NCBI GenBank assembly: GCA_038503035.1
Contig: JAVSML010024426.1
Location: forward strand, 473,029 to 537,028
DNA from: Crocodylus rhombifer
Lineage: Eukaryota; Chordata; Crocodylia; Crocodylidae
Length of the DNA: 64,000 bases
Direction of reading: 5' to 3'
Below, in pieces: positions 10,419-23,591 of the stretch; position 1 is the stretch's first letter, and the number at the start of each line of letters is the position of its first letter. Position numbers and translations under genes: made by a program. The notes under the pieces were generated by a model, which did no database searches, was not told where the DNA came from, and worked only from the letters and a program-made list of their open reading frames with translations.

Positions 10419-13400
10419 GAGTAGCGCTGGGATCTTTACTACGTGGGGCAGCTTGAGCCTGAGCCTCTCCTTATCTGCTTATCTCCCCGCCCCCTAAAGA
10501 TCTCGAGGCACCCTGGTTGAATCGCTGACTTATCCTCCCTGTAACCCTGCTCCCAATAGATCCAGTGACCCTCTGCCTGATTTGTTTAATTAATTTGTGT
10601 TGTTTCATTTCTTCTCAGATCTTCCTCCTTCTTTTGTGATGATGCCGTAGACATAGCACTAGTTATTTCAGGCAGGGACTCTCTCTTTCCTATATATCTA
10701 TACAGTGCCTGGTGCATTTCAGCCCTCATAGCAAATTGGGTTTTGTATTTTATCTATTTGTTCTCTTCCCTTAAAAGCAATTAATTTCCCCTTCTGATAT
10801 ATCCTGCTGCATTTCTCTGTAGCAGAGGGAAGGGAGCAAGCAGGGTGGATTGCTGCTGTCACTTCAGATGTGTGCTAAGCAAATATTGGCAATCTGTCTT
10901 TACTGGTTAGAAGTGAAGGCCAGGGAAAAGGAGGAAAAAAAAACACCCTCTGAACCCATCAGTGCCTCGTGGCCTCCTTTATTTCCTGCTAGCTCTGGTC
11001 ACTATGCTTAGGTCTGATAGAAATGCCTTGAAACAAGAGTCATCTAATCGAACATCACAGGGGTCCTGCTTCTGGATGACAACGTTGCCTGATTTTCCGC
11101 TCTTTCATCCCATGCCCAGACATGAGTGCCATCTCCAAAACCAACAGGTGTCTGGCTAAGCCTGAGGTATTGAGTTTTGGGATAACGATACTTCTGGGAG
11201 GTGGTGGTACCCACCTAAGATGAAGGCGGGTCCAGCCGGCAAAGGATGATGGGCACCAACCTACCCCTGCCTCTCGTATCAGACGGCGCAACGTAGATCT
11301 GCCGAACACGGTCGCCCAGCTGGGAAGGTTGTTACCTGGTTTCCAAAGGGAACAGATCTGGGATCACGACGGTTTGGGTGCGGGTGCGGGAGGAGACGAA
11401 ACGCAACGCTGGCACAATGGAACGGCAGTGGAGACGGGCAACGGCCCATGCGAGGCCAATCAAGGGTTGTAATTGCTGTGTTTCCCATTAGCGTGCGGTT
11501 TCCTCCTCTCACCGAACGTCAGTGGGATGGATGGCAAGTCACTGATTATTTTTAGTAAAATTGTACATTTCTTACCTGCTTCCTTTTTAGCTCCCTGACA
11601 CCAAAATTGAAGCAGAGGAAGCTCGTTTTTGTTACTGAACAGGAAGACTGTAATTAAGCAGTCCATCATAAATGCCTTTTATAACTGAAGCCATTATAGT
11701 GACTGGGAAGCCCTATCTAGCCACATAATAAGTTGCCTTTTTTTTTGTTTTAGCTATACGCATGTCCTTTGAGTCTCCTTGGTCCTTCGAGTCTGTGTAG
11801 CAAAATGCTAAATCCCCTCCGAAGTTCCTGTAGTTGCGTGACTTCTGTTTTTAAAGAACGAGCATTTCTGTATTTATCATCCTAATTATGCAGCTTGTTG
11901 TCTGTAGCACCACGCTTGCTCTTACTCCTTTCAGTTTGTTCTTGCATTGTGACCCACCCGTCTGTGTTCTGGATCTGCATTAAAAAAAAAAAAGTTGCTT
12001 TGGCATCATGTCATCATGCCTAATTATAATCCCAAAATACCTTCGCATGAGTTACCACAGAGATGAATGCCTTCTAATTAGAAGAGCCCGGGACTTCATG
12101 GTCACTCTCCTCAGTAGAGGCTGCTGGAATTGATGTTGGAGCCCAAAAAAGACGACTGGCGCTGGAAGATTCATGAAGCGTTGCTGTTCGCGTTGCTTTC
12201 GATGGAAGTTCGGGGGGGTCTTTACTGGTATCGCCGATTCCTGGTGCTGGTTTACCCATGCCGTATTATACATGCCCCAGCGGCTGTCTGCTGAAAAATA
12301 AGAGTTTAAAATGTCTTTTCTCTTTCCAAGGCTTTGTTTTAGGAAGCAGACATGTGACAGGGTGCCTGGTCTAGTACCAGCGGCCCCCTCCTACCACCAT
12401 CTGTAGGAGGTTTTGGCGGACAGGTGAAAAGAAACCTATAAAACTAGCAACACGAAAGAGCAAATTAAGGGTTGGTTGGTTTTGTTGGTTTTTTTCAACT
12501 ATGCTTCTGTCGGAAAGCGCCTGTTGGCTAAAACCAAAGGCAGCCTTCATCGTGGCGGGGAGGGAATGCCAGCAAGATGTCCCCCCCTGAGTCATCTGGG
12601 GCAAACGGAGGCCGGTGGAGCAGGTTGGGCCATCGTGGCAGGTGGGTGTGCGAGCATCTATCTCCTTGCTGCTGCCACTCTTCGCAATGCAGCTGGCAGT
12701 CCTCCTCCCCTCTTTACTTGGTGTAATACAAGATATCACACTGACCCAAAGAACCGTGTCTGCCTGTGTCCTTACACCAGCACGGCTACATCCAACGACC
12801 CCCGCTTCCCTCTTGCACTTTGCACAGCTCGTCTTTCGTTGCCTGCTTTCTCGGCAAGCAACGAGGCTGCAGCGCGGGGGCCTGGGCAGCGCCAGTCCCA
12901 GTGCGTGCTACTGCAATCCAGCAGCCGCGGTAGCTTCCCGAGGGGCCGCGTTTGCAGTGCCCCAGAAAAGGAAGATCACGATGAGAGCGGATTGTAGCCC
13001 ACACCTGCCACCCCCTGTGCACCCGTCTGTGCCAGGCACGCTCTTTGCAACGAGGGGGGTGCTGGCTCCTTTCCTCTGGGACCGCGCTGGATTTGCCCTG
13101 AGGCAGCTACTATTTATTAGCCACAATCCCTGGGCACCAGGCACTTATGTTTCCTTACTCAACAAATTAGCTAGGCTGACTTGATTTCAAGTTAAGGGCG
13201 TTTTTAGGGATAATGTTGTTTTCCAAGAGAGATGGAGAAAACCATGCATGTATGAGACACAAGGTCAGAAAAAAACACACTTCTGTCCATAAAAACCAAG
13301 ACTGATCACCTCCTACTTCTCATCTGATAGTCAACTCTCTAGTGACGATGGAACAAATATCGCTGCCCTGCAGGTATCCATGCTGTTTGCCAAGCGCTTC

Positions 13401-14399
13401 CTATTATACGCAACAAAGCAGTGGGGGTTTGTTTCCATCACATACATCAACAGCAGAGCACTAACACTGTATTTTCCAACACTGAAGAAAAATGAAGGGC
13501 CTGAATGCAGTTTTCTTCCTCAAGGAATATATCCATTTTATTGGAGATGGCAGAAGACTTCTGCACGAAAAATGTTTAGAAGTGTTTTTCTGCAGGTTTC
13601 AAAGAAATGATCCATCATAAGTGAATGCTCAATGCATTTAATTAGAGATTTCGCCCTCTCATACGGCAGCAGGACGTGTACGTTTGCACACTTAACCTGT
13701 TTATTTAGGTACTGGCATGTTTCCCTTCTCTATCCTGCTTCCAGCATTAAGGGGCTAGCACAGGTGATATTTTTTTCACCACGGTACCAGATTTCACAGT
13801 GAGCAGAGAAATAAGCCTGTGCCGGGCTCTTGAAATATTTTGCACTGAAAGAAAAAACAAATTCTCATTGAGAAATGTGGCTTTTGCAGAAGGCTAGCGC
13901 TCCTGCGCAATGCCCTGTGGAACTGCATGACGATGTGAAAAACTGCCCCATCGAGCACAACACAATGGTTATGTCTCTGCAGTGGTTTTCTTTAAAGAGT
14001 ATTTTCCAGATTGGCTGGCGCCTAGCTTACTACTATCAGAGGTGTTGCTGAGATGCTGCAGAGCTGCAAAGTTTGGACTTCCAGGATGGCTTTTTAAAAC
14101 CTGGCACTTCTGTCCATCACTTGGGTTTATTTAACGGAGCTGGGGATCCTTGTTTTCTGGCTCGTTGGAGCATTTTCTTGTAGGTGCATGGCTGTGGGTG
14201 GCCATACATGCCTATGCGGGCCAGGGCATGTTTGGCCACCTGGCCTGTATCTACTCGGGGCAGTTAAGGCAGATTGACCAGCAGGGTGAAGCCAGTATTT
14301 GAAAGTTAAAGCTCATTCAGCCATTTGGCTCCAAAATCAGAGCATCCCCAGACGTGGGAGTGAGAATGTGCACGACTTTCTCCCCTTCGCTGAGTGCTC
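10419..14399. other. Unique sequence, no gene recognised
   Basis: Four kilobases without an identified repeat. A minus-strand exon candidate at 11576-11634 is listed separately. The region 12476-13184 is GC-richer and holds overlapping plus-strand frames of 173 and 189 codons in different frames, neither recognisable. The part from 13200 to 14100 is AT-rich. Confidence 0.5.
11576..11634 (-). other. Splice-bounded exon candidate, 59 nt
   Basis: On the minus strand a pyrimidine tract ending TCTTCCTGTTCAG abuts an open 59 nt segment. The segment ends AAGCAG and is followed by GTAAGAA, a strong donor. The minus-strand frame running from 11669 to 11460 is open through it. No protein family is recognised. 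Sites of this quality are expected by chance in a window this size, so this is only a hypothesis. Confidence 0.1.
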
Positions 14400-14683
14400 T
14401 GTGTGTGCATCTACACGAGACACTTTAAGGCGCATTAGCCTAAATTTAAGAAGCATTAGGGCACTTGTCTACACATGCACACACTTGAAAAATGGTGAGT
14501 TGAGGCTAAGCATGCCTAAATTTGATACCTGTAAGTGCAGGTATTTAATTTAGGTGTGAATAGTTAAAGTGCATTAATGCACGTGTGCACACGTTAAAGC
14601 ACACTAATGCTCTGGGTGTGTGGACTTAAGATAATGTTTATTAAATTTGGGTGCACTTAAATGCACGTGTAGTCATGCCCTGT
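14400..14683. mobile_element. MITE of the GTCTACACG family, diverged
   Basis: The ends TGTGTGCATCTACACGAG and CACGTGTAGTCATGCCC are inverted copies. The interior repeats GCATTAATGC-type palindromes and has the GATACCTGTAAGTGCAGGTATTTAA hairpin that corresponds to the central hairpin of the element at 36099. About 284 bp, with no ORF. A target duplication is not clear. Confidence 0.7.
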
Positions 14684-16435
14684 GTGTCCTTCAGTTCCCA
14701 TATGAGCAAGCAGGTTTGGGACTTCTCAACAATTAATTCCAGGGGTTGTTTCTGATAGAGGTTTTGGTAGGCTCTTTTCCATAGCTGGCTGCTAAAAGCA
14801 TCTCCAGGTGAGAGACCAACCAACTTCGTCAGCTTTTCCCAAAGTGACACTGAGAAAACTTAAACCGGCTCCTTGTATGCCACGTTTCCTCACGCGCAAT
14901 GTACCTCTTCCCCCAAAAAACCAGCCCCCCTAACATTGAGTGTATGTATTAAGCAGGGAAACTGCTTTTTCTGGCTGGGATAAAGCACCGTGCTTTGATT
15001 CCTGCTCCACAGCGCAGCAGCTGTTGCATTGCTATTCAGGCAGAGGAGGGAGTCAATTGAACCAATGGCTCATTGGTCTTCACTCCGGAGGTGTTAACAA
15101 TTTTCTCTCCTTTTTAATGATCTTGGTGTTCCACTAACCTTTCTTAGGGCAATTTGGCTGTCTGGTAGCTGCTCCTGGTCTCACTCCTATTTCACAGCCT
15201 TGGAGACTCTTTAGCTCTTTTCAGAACCATAAAACCGTCCCTGGAGACCAGTCGTCAGCTGCAGCTAGGGTTTCAGCTTTAGTCCAGCAGGGAAGGAGAG
15301 GTGAGGCAGCTGCAGATTAGGGTCTGTACCTCCCTTCCCCAATGAGGTGTGCATTATATGCTGGGGTGTGTTATATGTGAAGAAAATTTTAGTGCCTTCC
15401 TAGATTAGTTCTGCACTTCCAAAGCCTTATTTGATTATTAGTTGGTTCCCTGTAACTGCAACGATTGCTAATTCCCCTCTCTATAAGTCCCACAAAATAT
15501 TTGATTAACTTCTGATGCATTCCGGATAATGTTGTCCTAGGCCTGGTTAAATATTCTCGGACTGATTTAGCAAACGCTGCTGCCTTGATGTCATTAATGT
15601 TCTCTTAATGTTGCATTCTGGTGATAAACCTTATTTTAAATAAAAAGTCCAATGTTGAGCGTACATTTTGATCAGGCTAACACTAACCTTTCTGTATTAA
15701 TATGAATGAGGAGGATTAGTGTGAGCAAATCTGCAATTTCTATAAGCTCTGGAAGTCTAAGCCAAAGTTGTAGTGTTTGAAAGTTTCCTTCAATTTGCTC
15801 ATTCTTCAGGTAGTTATTAGGCTATAATCAATTGCCCAACTGCTGAGTGAAGACGTGGCATTTACTTTGAAAGCTGGAGTTAGCGTTAAAACGGGGGATT
15901 TGGGAAGTGGTCTTTTTCTAGACTTTTACCCTTTTTTTACTGCACGTTTGTTTTCCTGTCCCCTTCTCTGGAGGCTGGCAAACCCACTGAATTTTTGCCG
16001 TTTGTGGAGGCCTGACGTTGCACATGAGCCCCATGCATTTATAATGCTGTGAGCTCAGTACCTGAACAGAAGAGGCTGGACTCCAGGAGCCCATTCGTAG
16101 CGGGGTGGACCGTGGCTCTCGCCTGTTTGTAGTCGCATAACACGGGGTAGGCAAGTAGGGCACGTGGCCCAGGTACCACCTCAGTGGGGTGGAGGCTTCC
16201 TTCTCCTGTGGCCCACTCCTGCGCCGCACGTTGCAGTATCCCAGGTGGCGTGAGTCCAGAAGTGCAAGGGGTGCTGAGACCTGTAGCTCTGGGGAGTGGC
16301 AGAGGGGTTCACTGCTGCTGTGGGGAACATCAGCTTTAATTTTGCTAACGAAATCAGCCAGCGTGGGCTTTGGAGGCAAAAAAATGGGGAAAAATTTTCC
16401 TCTAGCGGTCTCAAACCCCACAGCTGCCCTAGAGA
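14684..16435. other. Unique sequence, no gene recognised
   Basis: Mostly AT-rich, with no repeat recognised. A minus-strand frame of 167 codons (16421-15918) overlaps the next GC-richer region and shows no known domain. Confidence 0.5.
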
Positions 16436-16460
16436 ACTACACCTCCCAGGATGCCGTGCG
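16436..16460 (+). promoter_or_regulatory. ZNF143/THAP11-type binding motif
   Basis: ACTACACCTCCCAGGATGC at 16436-16454 matches the long SBS-type consensus for ZNF143/THAP11 (ACTACA, two variable bases, TCCCAG, then RTGC). It is followed by CGTGCG. In vertebrates this 19-base motif is typical of promoters, including divergent ones, and of loop anchors. It also occurs in some dispersed repeats. A GC-rich stretch surrounds it, but no recognisable first exon is adjacent. Confidence 0.45.
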
Positions 16461-19400
16461 CGCCATGACACACACTGCCTGGGCTTGCTGCTGTGCTGCG
16501 TGCTGCTTCGTGGGGAAGGATGAGAGGGGTCTGCCCCAGGCTTTGTATTCCTGCGTGATGCCTCTGCCTGCTTGTGCGCAGGTCCTCGTGCAATGGAACC
16601 GTGACCACGGATGCTCACGTGGACTTTTCCACACACAACACCATACTGAAGCCGGCAAAATTGAGGACATCCTTCCCGCAGCTGCGGGCAGTCATGGTCC
16701 CCCTTGGCCTTGAAGTCTATGCACGAAAGAAGGGTGGTTTGGGCCCAGGTCCTGCCCGGGACCCATTAGTGACTCCTGAGCTGACAGTCCGCGGCTTTGT
16801 GGCACGGAGGATACGGTAAACATCATGCAAGTTCGAAATGCGCTGTTGCAAACAACACCAGAGTTTATATATCGATGCAGTTTGTTCATCGGTCCCTGCT
16901 GAGCTCTGGAAAATAATCCAGACTTAGACGTGGGTGTGAAACGGGTGCATTGCAGGGGAAGGCAATGCCCCCCGGGTACCATGCACGCTGCAGATGCACG
17001 CGGGCTCGCTTACGGGGATGCTGTCAGGCAGGAGCGACTCTATTACAGTCCGCGGAGACTCGTGGCGGCGTGAAATAAGCGCCTGTGGCAGGAGGCTCAG
17101 ACCCGTGGCTTTTTCAAATTGGGTCGTCTGCACGCTTGTCAAGGCTTTCTGCTCGTAAGGAGCCCTGAGAACGAGACTCCCGGGGCTGTGCAATTTGCTG
17201 TAGAGCTATAAATGAGGAACAGTGTCATGGGCTGCCGGAGATTTCCAGGTTGGTTTCTCCATCTCGCATAGCTCAGCATAGTGATTTTAAATGAACAGGC
17301 TTCCACGGGCCAGTTTTCTTTCCCAGCCAGCCTGGCCAAGCCTAGTAGAGCATCTCTACCCCCTGGACGTGCCAGGAACAGCGGTCGTGAACGATGGATT
17401 TCTTTTTTCCTTTAAAACTTCCTTCTCTCAAATTGTTAGCAGCTCTGGATCACACTTGGAGCATTTTAAGTGCAAACTCTTTTCTGCACCAAATGCTGCT
17501 CCTCGGCACAGGCCAGGAAAAGCCCTGGATAGAAGCACCATGTGCTGAGACTGACGGCTCCCAATCGCATCCGGTTTCGCTAAGGCAGCCGCATACAGCC
17601 GTCTCCTTGTTCCCCACCCAGCGGAAACGTATAAATCAAGGTGTCGGAAGGACTTCCTTGCCCTGAGGCGCACTTGTTAGGGGTCAGAGCCCCTGAATGC
17701 AGATAGGGCTGGACCAGGGGAGGGGGGAAAGAAAATCGATCCGCTCCTAGAAATGCATCTTCCTGTGATCAATGCCTGCTCCCTTTGCACACACTTCAGC
17801 TGTTGTTTGGAAACTGTTGTTATCAAATACAGATCAAAGTAGCGTAAGTCGTTACCCTCCGTGAATATTTGCTGTCATTGTACAGCAACGCTAGCTGCAG
17901 TCACTCTCCCGAGTTAGCCTGCGCGCCCCGCAGAGAGAGCAAACAGAACTGAGATCTCTCCCTCGCTCTTCCCCTCTCGCCGTTGTTTCTTACATCGGGG
18001 GGACTGCATAAACAGGGCCCCGATTTTTATTTCGTTACCATCCGTTACAGACTGCATTGACAAGTGGTCTATGTATCCCTCCGGGGTGGTGAAAAGAAAG
18101 ATGGAAAAGGCTGCGGCAGCGGTGTCAGACCACTCAAAGTAGGGGTGGCGCCGTTGAAATGAGAGAGGTTTGCGCCTGCTTCGGGCTGCATTTTGCGGGT
18201 CTTAGGATGCAGTGAACGTCTGGGCATTTTCATCCTTCTGCAAAGCTCGGCGCCAGAGGCCGAATCGCGGCAGGCTGCAACATTTCCCCCCTAAACGGAG
18301 AGTCTCAGGTGTGAGTACGCGGCATCCCTATAAAGGTGCTGGATGGATGGGAACCTGTGCAGAATTTGTGTTTTTCACCTGAATTTGTTACCGGCGGCTG
18401 GGTGGGGAGGAGGGTCACCTGCCCCCTGAGCTGCTGGGCACGGGTCACGGCTGGAGATGGGCGTGCAGGGCGCGCTGTACGGAAAATCTTGCTCGTGAGC
18501 TCGGGACTGAACCCGTCGCTGAATCTGGGTCAGGAGGGAATCCACCCCCTTCCTTTGTCCCCGGCTCGGGTTCATGAAGACTGTCGTTTATGGGGAAAGG
18601 TTGCATCGCAAGGCAGGATCGCCTTCCTAGCATCTTTTGAGTCTGAAATAACCTGATCCCTTGCTGATGGCAGGACCCTCGTCTTCCTCCCACCTCTTGA
18701 CCCAGACTGTGTGGGTCCGTTCCTAGGTGCGCTGTGGTGAGGGAGAGGAGTCATCCTTGTAAGGCCCTTTTGCAATTCGTTGAATGCGGAGACTGAACTT
18801 CTTGGCCTCCGAGGCCTCTTCTGGCCCGGCACTCGGGTAGCTCCTTGCACACCTGAGAGTCCGTCTGCGGGGATCGGGCCAATTTGCCGATGCTGCTGCC
18901 ACGTAGCCCTGCAGGCGCAGTCCTCCATGCATGCGGTTTTGCTCTGGTCGCTGTCCTGAGAGCTGCGCCCTTGGAGGAAAGTGCCCGTGTGCTTATTGTG
19001 CAAGGGGCCGGGTATCCCTGTCTCTCCTTGCTCAATACTTCGCAAGGACCCAGAGCACCTTGGTCCTGATCCTGAACTCGGCCACCGCCAGCATTTCCAA
19101 GCCTGTCGAGTATCCCGAGGTGTCTGGACAGGGATTTCGGCTCTCTCTTACCGTAATCTGCTCTGCTTGTCAAGTCGCCCATGTCTTATAGACCCTGAAC
19201 AAGGAGGACACGAGTAGATCGCTCTTAGCTGTTTAAGTCCATTTCCACATATATCGCGCGTCGCAAGCGTGCTCCGGCCGCCTCCGTAGCCGTGCTGAAG
19301 TCGCTTTCAAGCAATAAGCCGGGATATCGCCGCAGCCGTGTCATCCTCACTTTGCACACGTCTTTGGAGAGGCTTTGCTGCAAAGGAGTGAATAGACTCA

Positions 19401-20129
19401 TCTCTCCAGGCTGTAGCTGCGGGCTCCAGCTGCTTGAAATCCCATTCCCAGAAAGGAGCAGTGCAAGAAAGAGAAAATAGAGACATCATAGAAACTTCTC
19501 AGCAGCACCAGAGAGCCAAGGGGAGATGTCTGGTGCTGTCGCTGTCCCTCGCTAGGGTGAGATGCAGCTGGCAGCATTACCCTCCCCTTTTCCTGGGAAA
19601 TGTTTGCTGGAAAGAGCATCTCCTTCCCCACAAAATCCTTCCCGCTCTGCTTAAAACCTCTGCACACCAGGTGCTTGCATCACTGCCCTTCCAGCGCCTG
19701 CAAACGGCACGGCATACGGCGCTCCCCCAGCAAGGCCTGATGAATAGCTCGCTTGCATCTCTCCGAGTCCCTAGTAACTCGGCTGACCCATGTGCTTCCC
19801 TGTCTTCTCAGCGTTCATCTATTTTATGCAATGTTTAAAATAAAAGACATGGGACCGCACAACACAGGGAACTGGGAAAGTTACTGGGATGCATTTGCTT
19901 GCCAGGAGGGTATTGCGCGTGGCCTGGAGCCATCTCCTCCAGGAGGGCGAGTGCTCTTCAGCTCCTGTTTTGCTTCCAAATGGCCCTGCTTCGGTGGCTG
20001 TAGTGATGATGGGAAGCCAGAGGCACTTCTGGGCTGGGTGAAATGAGACATCTGGCTGGAAACACTCTCAGAAAGAGGAATGAGGGGGACCGAGCATGCA
20101 TCCAAAGTAGCCGTCGAGACCCTGCTTGT
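16461..20129. other. Unique sequence, no gene recognised
   Basis: GC-rich in parts (16900-17200, 18370-19100) with many short frames. The longest are 174 codons (plus, 16189-16713), 157 (minus, 19045-18572) and 143 (minus, 19182-18751), none recognisable. A moderate polypyrimidine acceptor and a GTAAGAG donor bracket only 43 nt on the minus strand near 19190-19150, which I regard as chance. Confidence 0.45.
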
Positions 20130-20195
20130 CACAGACCCACAGGACTGGAAAGGTCCTGCGTCCGACCCCTGCACGCACGAGCTGCCAGGATGTCC
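20130..20195 (-). mobile_element. Probable old CR1 3' end remnant
   Basis: CACAGGACTGGAAAGGTCCT followed by CCGACCCCTGCACGCACG resembles the minus-strand form of a CR1 3' UTR (GGGACCT, then the CCAACCCCTGC block). It is short and diverged, so chance similarity is possible. Confidence 0.3.
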
Positions 20196-21879
20196 GCTGA
20201 GGACAAGCATGCGCAGGCTTCGGGGCTTGTCTCGTGAGGTTAGTACGAGTGACGCCTGCCAGGGAGACTGATGAAAGCCCAGATGTGGGTCCTCCTCCTT
20301 CCACGGTCAGAGCCGCTGTTGTCCTACTTGCTCATTCGAGACACGTGTGCGCGTGGACCGGGGCTGCATTCTCGTGCTTTTCTGGTATCAGGAGAAAAAC
20401 ATCTTGGAGCAGATGAATGTTATGAAAAAAGCCAATCCAGGAAAGGAGAGGAGGCAACGGAGCTGCCTTTGCGGGGTGAGGAGGGACATCCCAGCCAAAA
20501 AGAGAAGGCAGGCGATGAGAGCCTCTGCTGTTCTGGCTCTGAATCCGTGCTGGAGAAGCAGAGTTGATGGCATGCAAAGTGAGCGTAACTATATCAAAAA
20601 GTAAATCTAGGTCTTCCCTGGGAAGAGCCAGCCCCATTTCCTGATGGGGAGAGAGAGCAAATGTGTCCCTTCTGCTTTTCAGTGCCTGCTGAAGCAGAGC
20701 AAATGCTGTTCATCATCAGCCTCTCAGACCCTAGCACATACACGTACACATTTTAAATAAGCATCATACAAGCCACAAATTAGGAGTAGCTAGTAGCAAA
20801 TCGTATTATCGAGTGTTCAGCACAGAACGTCAGACCTGTAATCCTCGTGCCAAAATTCAAGTGAAGTTTAAGTTCACGAACACTTTCCGGCTTCCCTGTG
20901 AATTGGAGCAAGATGCAAAACGCCTGCCCGTACGGCCCCACCGCTCCCAGGAAATCAAACTAACCACTTCCAACCACGCAAGCGTTGGGCCAGTTTGGCA
21001 AGGAGCACAAGCTGCTGTTTCACAAGCTGCATTCACTGTTACAGAAGTAAGAGAGTGCCCGGACCGCAGACGATGACGTTGGCAGACTATAAGCAATGCA
21101 ACACCTGCGTGAGAACCCAGACTTAAACCCGTGTTTTTTACCATGCCTTTGTAGTGAAGGCCGCCTTCGTATTTTTATGTGCAGCAGGGATGTGATGCCC
21201 TTCTCTTCTGCAAGTGATCCAGTGCATCCATCTTCCCTGAATTGCAGCCATAATTTGTGAGCACGCATCGGGTGACTGCCCAAGGTCATGGAGGGGAAAG
21301 GAGCCCGGCCCTGCTGTCTTCCAGACCAGGCTTTTGCTCCAAGAGCAGCGGGGGAAAGCTGGAGACGGGGGGAACAAACTCTTCAGCTGACATGGAAATT
21401 ACACTGTCAATTATTCATACACTGAAGCACTACAGTGGGTATCACTTATGGTTGCTGCGCACACAACACCTGCCCGATATAACCCTGGGCAGAGCCCTGC
21501 CATGTATGCCTGTTGGCACGGCTGGAGCAGACATGTTCAATTAGTCATAAGTTTTAAAGCCAGGGAAGGAAACACCCAGGCATCATTTCTTACATAACCC
21601 CGGAGACGTGCACCTCGCCATTAGCACAATTGCCCAGCACCACTGACCAGGCTCCACGGCTTGCACGCACGCCGAGCGCCTCCATCCCTGCGCTGGGGCG
21701 CGAGCATCTTCCTCCAGATGTGCAGAGCATCTGCAGGGCGTGGGCAGGTCTGGCTGCGGAGGGGGAGTGGGGCACGGCTGGCCTCCAGCTGGGGCAGGGC
21801 TACAGCCCAGGTGGTCCAGAGCACAGGCCAGCTCGAAGCTAGAGAGACCTCGCATTATTGTTTTAGGGCTAACCTGGAT
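20196..21879. other. Unique sequence, no gene recognised
   Basis: No repeat or gene is recognised. Frames of up to 123 codons occur near 21661-22032, partly inside the CR1 fragment that follows. Confidence 0.5.
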
Positions 21880-22030
21880 AGAGCCTTGTTCCCCTCTATT
21901 CAGCACTGGGGAGGCCACATCTGGAGCCCTGCGTCCAGTTTTGGCCCCGCCACTACAGAAGGGAGGACAACAAAAATGATTTGGGGGCTGGGGGACAGCA
22001 CTGGTGAGGAGAGGCTGAGGGGATTGGGCT
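21880..22030 (+). mobile_element. CR1 LINE internal fragment
   Basis: TTCCCCTCTATTCAGCACTGGGGAGGCCACATCTGGAGCC near 21890-21928 is the CR1 block encoding the HSALGRPHLE-type motif of the reverse transcriptase C-terminal region. It is followed by GGGGGCTGGGGGACAG and GGTGAGGAGAGGCTGAGGG. The segment lacks about 20 bases after CACTACAGA compared with the copy at 1965, and it ends before the CR1 3' UTR. It is not functional. Confidence 0.85.
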
Positions 22031-23591
22031 GAAAGCCATTAACAGCTATGCTGAAAGAAATTTAATTAAGCAACACGGGACCCAGACCAGTCCTGGTGAG
22101 GGAGTAGCCGAACCATCCCTGACTTCCCTGCATGCAGCGTCAAGCTGGGGGTTGTGGTACTAGCTCACGCACCCTTTGAGGGTCTAGAGACTTGCTCTGC
22201 TTGTAAGGGTTTCCCAGCCTAGCTATGCTGGTGAGAGTATGAAACCGATCTACTGATGCTGGGCAAAACCCCAGCGTAGCGGCAGTTACACCTTCACAAC
22301 ATGGTTTAAGCCTGGCCAGGGAAAAAGTTGTCGTGCTGCATCTTCGTTAGCAGAGCCTTAGCTGGTAGCGTGGACCAAGTAACGTTCGCAGTAGAAGTGC
22401 AAAAGTCTGGGTAAGATGTGCTGAGTTACGCCGCTGCCAATAAATTAGTCCCACTGGCGTCACACCGTAGGGATCTATCTGATTTCGAGACATGAGCTAA
22501 CATGGCATTAATCATCGCGCCTTTCTCTGTGTCACCGATGTAAATCTCAGGAACGATAATGCAGCCATTAATCAAACGGCATTTGGAAGGGAACTCAAAG
22601 CTGGGGAAATCAAAAGGACACTTTTTGTTCAAAACCGTGATTAAAGGGTTTGAAGATGTGTAGGAGAAAATTCTCATGCCGGGCAGTGGATATTCGTGCT
22701 TCTAAGACACTGTCTAAGACTACCCTATTAACTAATACAAATACTCTTCCCAATTACTCTCCAGGGCCTGCTTTTCGGAGAGGATTTCAGTCCTTTCCCA
22801 TGACAGCATCTAAACAGCGTCTGATCATCAAGGAAAGGACAAAGCCCTAGTTCAAGAATTGTCCCTTTTCCCCCGGAAAATAAAACCTCAAACTTCTGAT
22901 AGCTAATGAGCATGCCGTGATTACCTAGCGAATGAGTTTATAGGGAATGAGTTTGCATCTCTGAAGATCTTCGCGTGTGCCCAGCTGAGACCGACAGGAA
23001 ACGCTTGTTTAGTGCTGAGCTGGCTTGGAGAGGGAATAACTCTTCCTAGTAAAAATGTCAAAAGGGCTGATCCAAAAAGGTATTTGAGAGCAATTCTTAG
23101 CAATTCAAAGGGTTTCGACAGCACGCCGTGTGCAGGAGGAGACGCAGCTGTCGTTCTGGAAAAGATTAGGCGGGGCCATCTTAACTAGATCAAGGGGGTT
23201 TAAAAATGGGCATTGAAATGGATTTGTTCTGTCACTCCTCAGGAAGATGTGATGAAGTCGGTTTAATTTGATTGTCTCACTACACTGTGAGCTCGTTTAT
23301 CTAATTAAGATATTGACCGGTAGTATATTAGATTGGATGTTAATATTCATGAGCTTAATTAGATGTGCATAAAGAGAGACAGATGCGTGCCATTGTTCTG
23401 TGTCTCTTTTTGGTACTGTTTTGGGAAGAAAGATAGGAGATACCAGCATACGATCTGCACACTGTCATACTCTTGATTAACATATAATTAGAGGACACCT
23501 GAAAGAATCTCAGCTAATAGCTGTACTTGAAAATACCTGAGTTAGGCGGCTCATAAAGGGATCCGATGTTAATGGGAGACTTGGGGGTGTT
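22031..23591. other. Unique, AT-rich sequence
   Basis: No gene is recognised. The distal part (23250-23520) is annotated separately as an enhancer-like block. Confidence 0.5.
23250..23520. promoter_or_regulatory. AT-rich enhancer-like block
   Basis: Several homeodomain-type cores occur close together: CTAATTAAG near 23300, CTTAATTAGATG near 23355 and ATAATTAG near 23486. A SOX-like CATTGTT lies near 23393. This combination is common in conserved non-coding developmental enhancers. Only motif density supports the call, because conservation could not be tested. Confidence 0.2.

Noticed and set aside
12476..13184. Overlapping plus-strand frames of 173 and 189 codons
   Set aside because: They are in different frames over the same DNA, with minus-strand frames as well. 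Composition is low-complexity, and I saw no family motif or splice structure.
19150..19195. Minus-strand 43 nt segment between an acceptor and a GTAAGAG donor
   Set aside because: It is very short, with a moderate acceptor and no homologous peptide, so it is within chance expectation.
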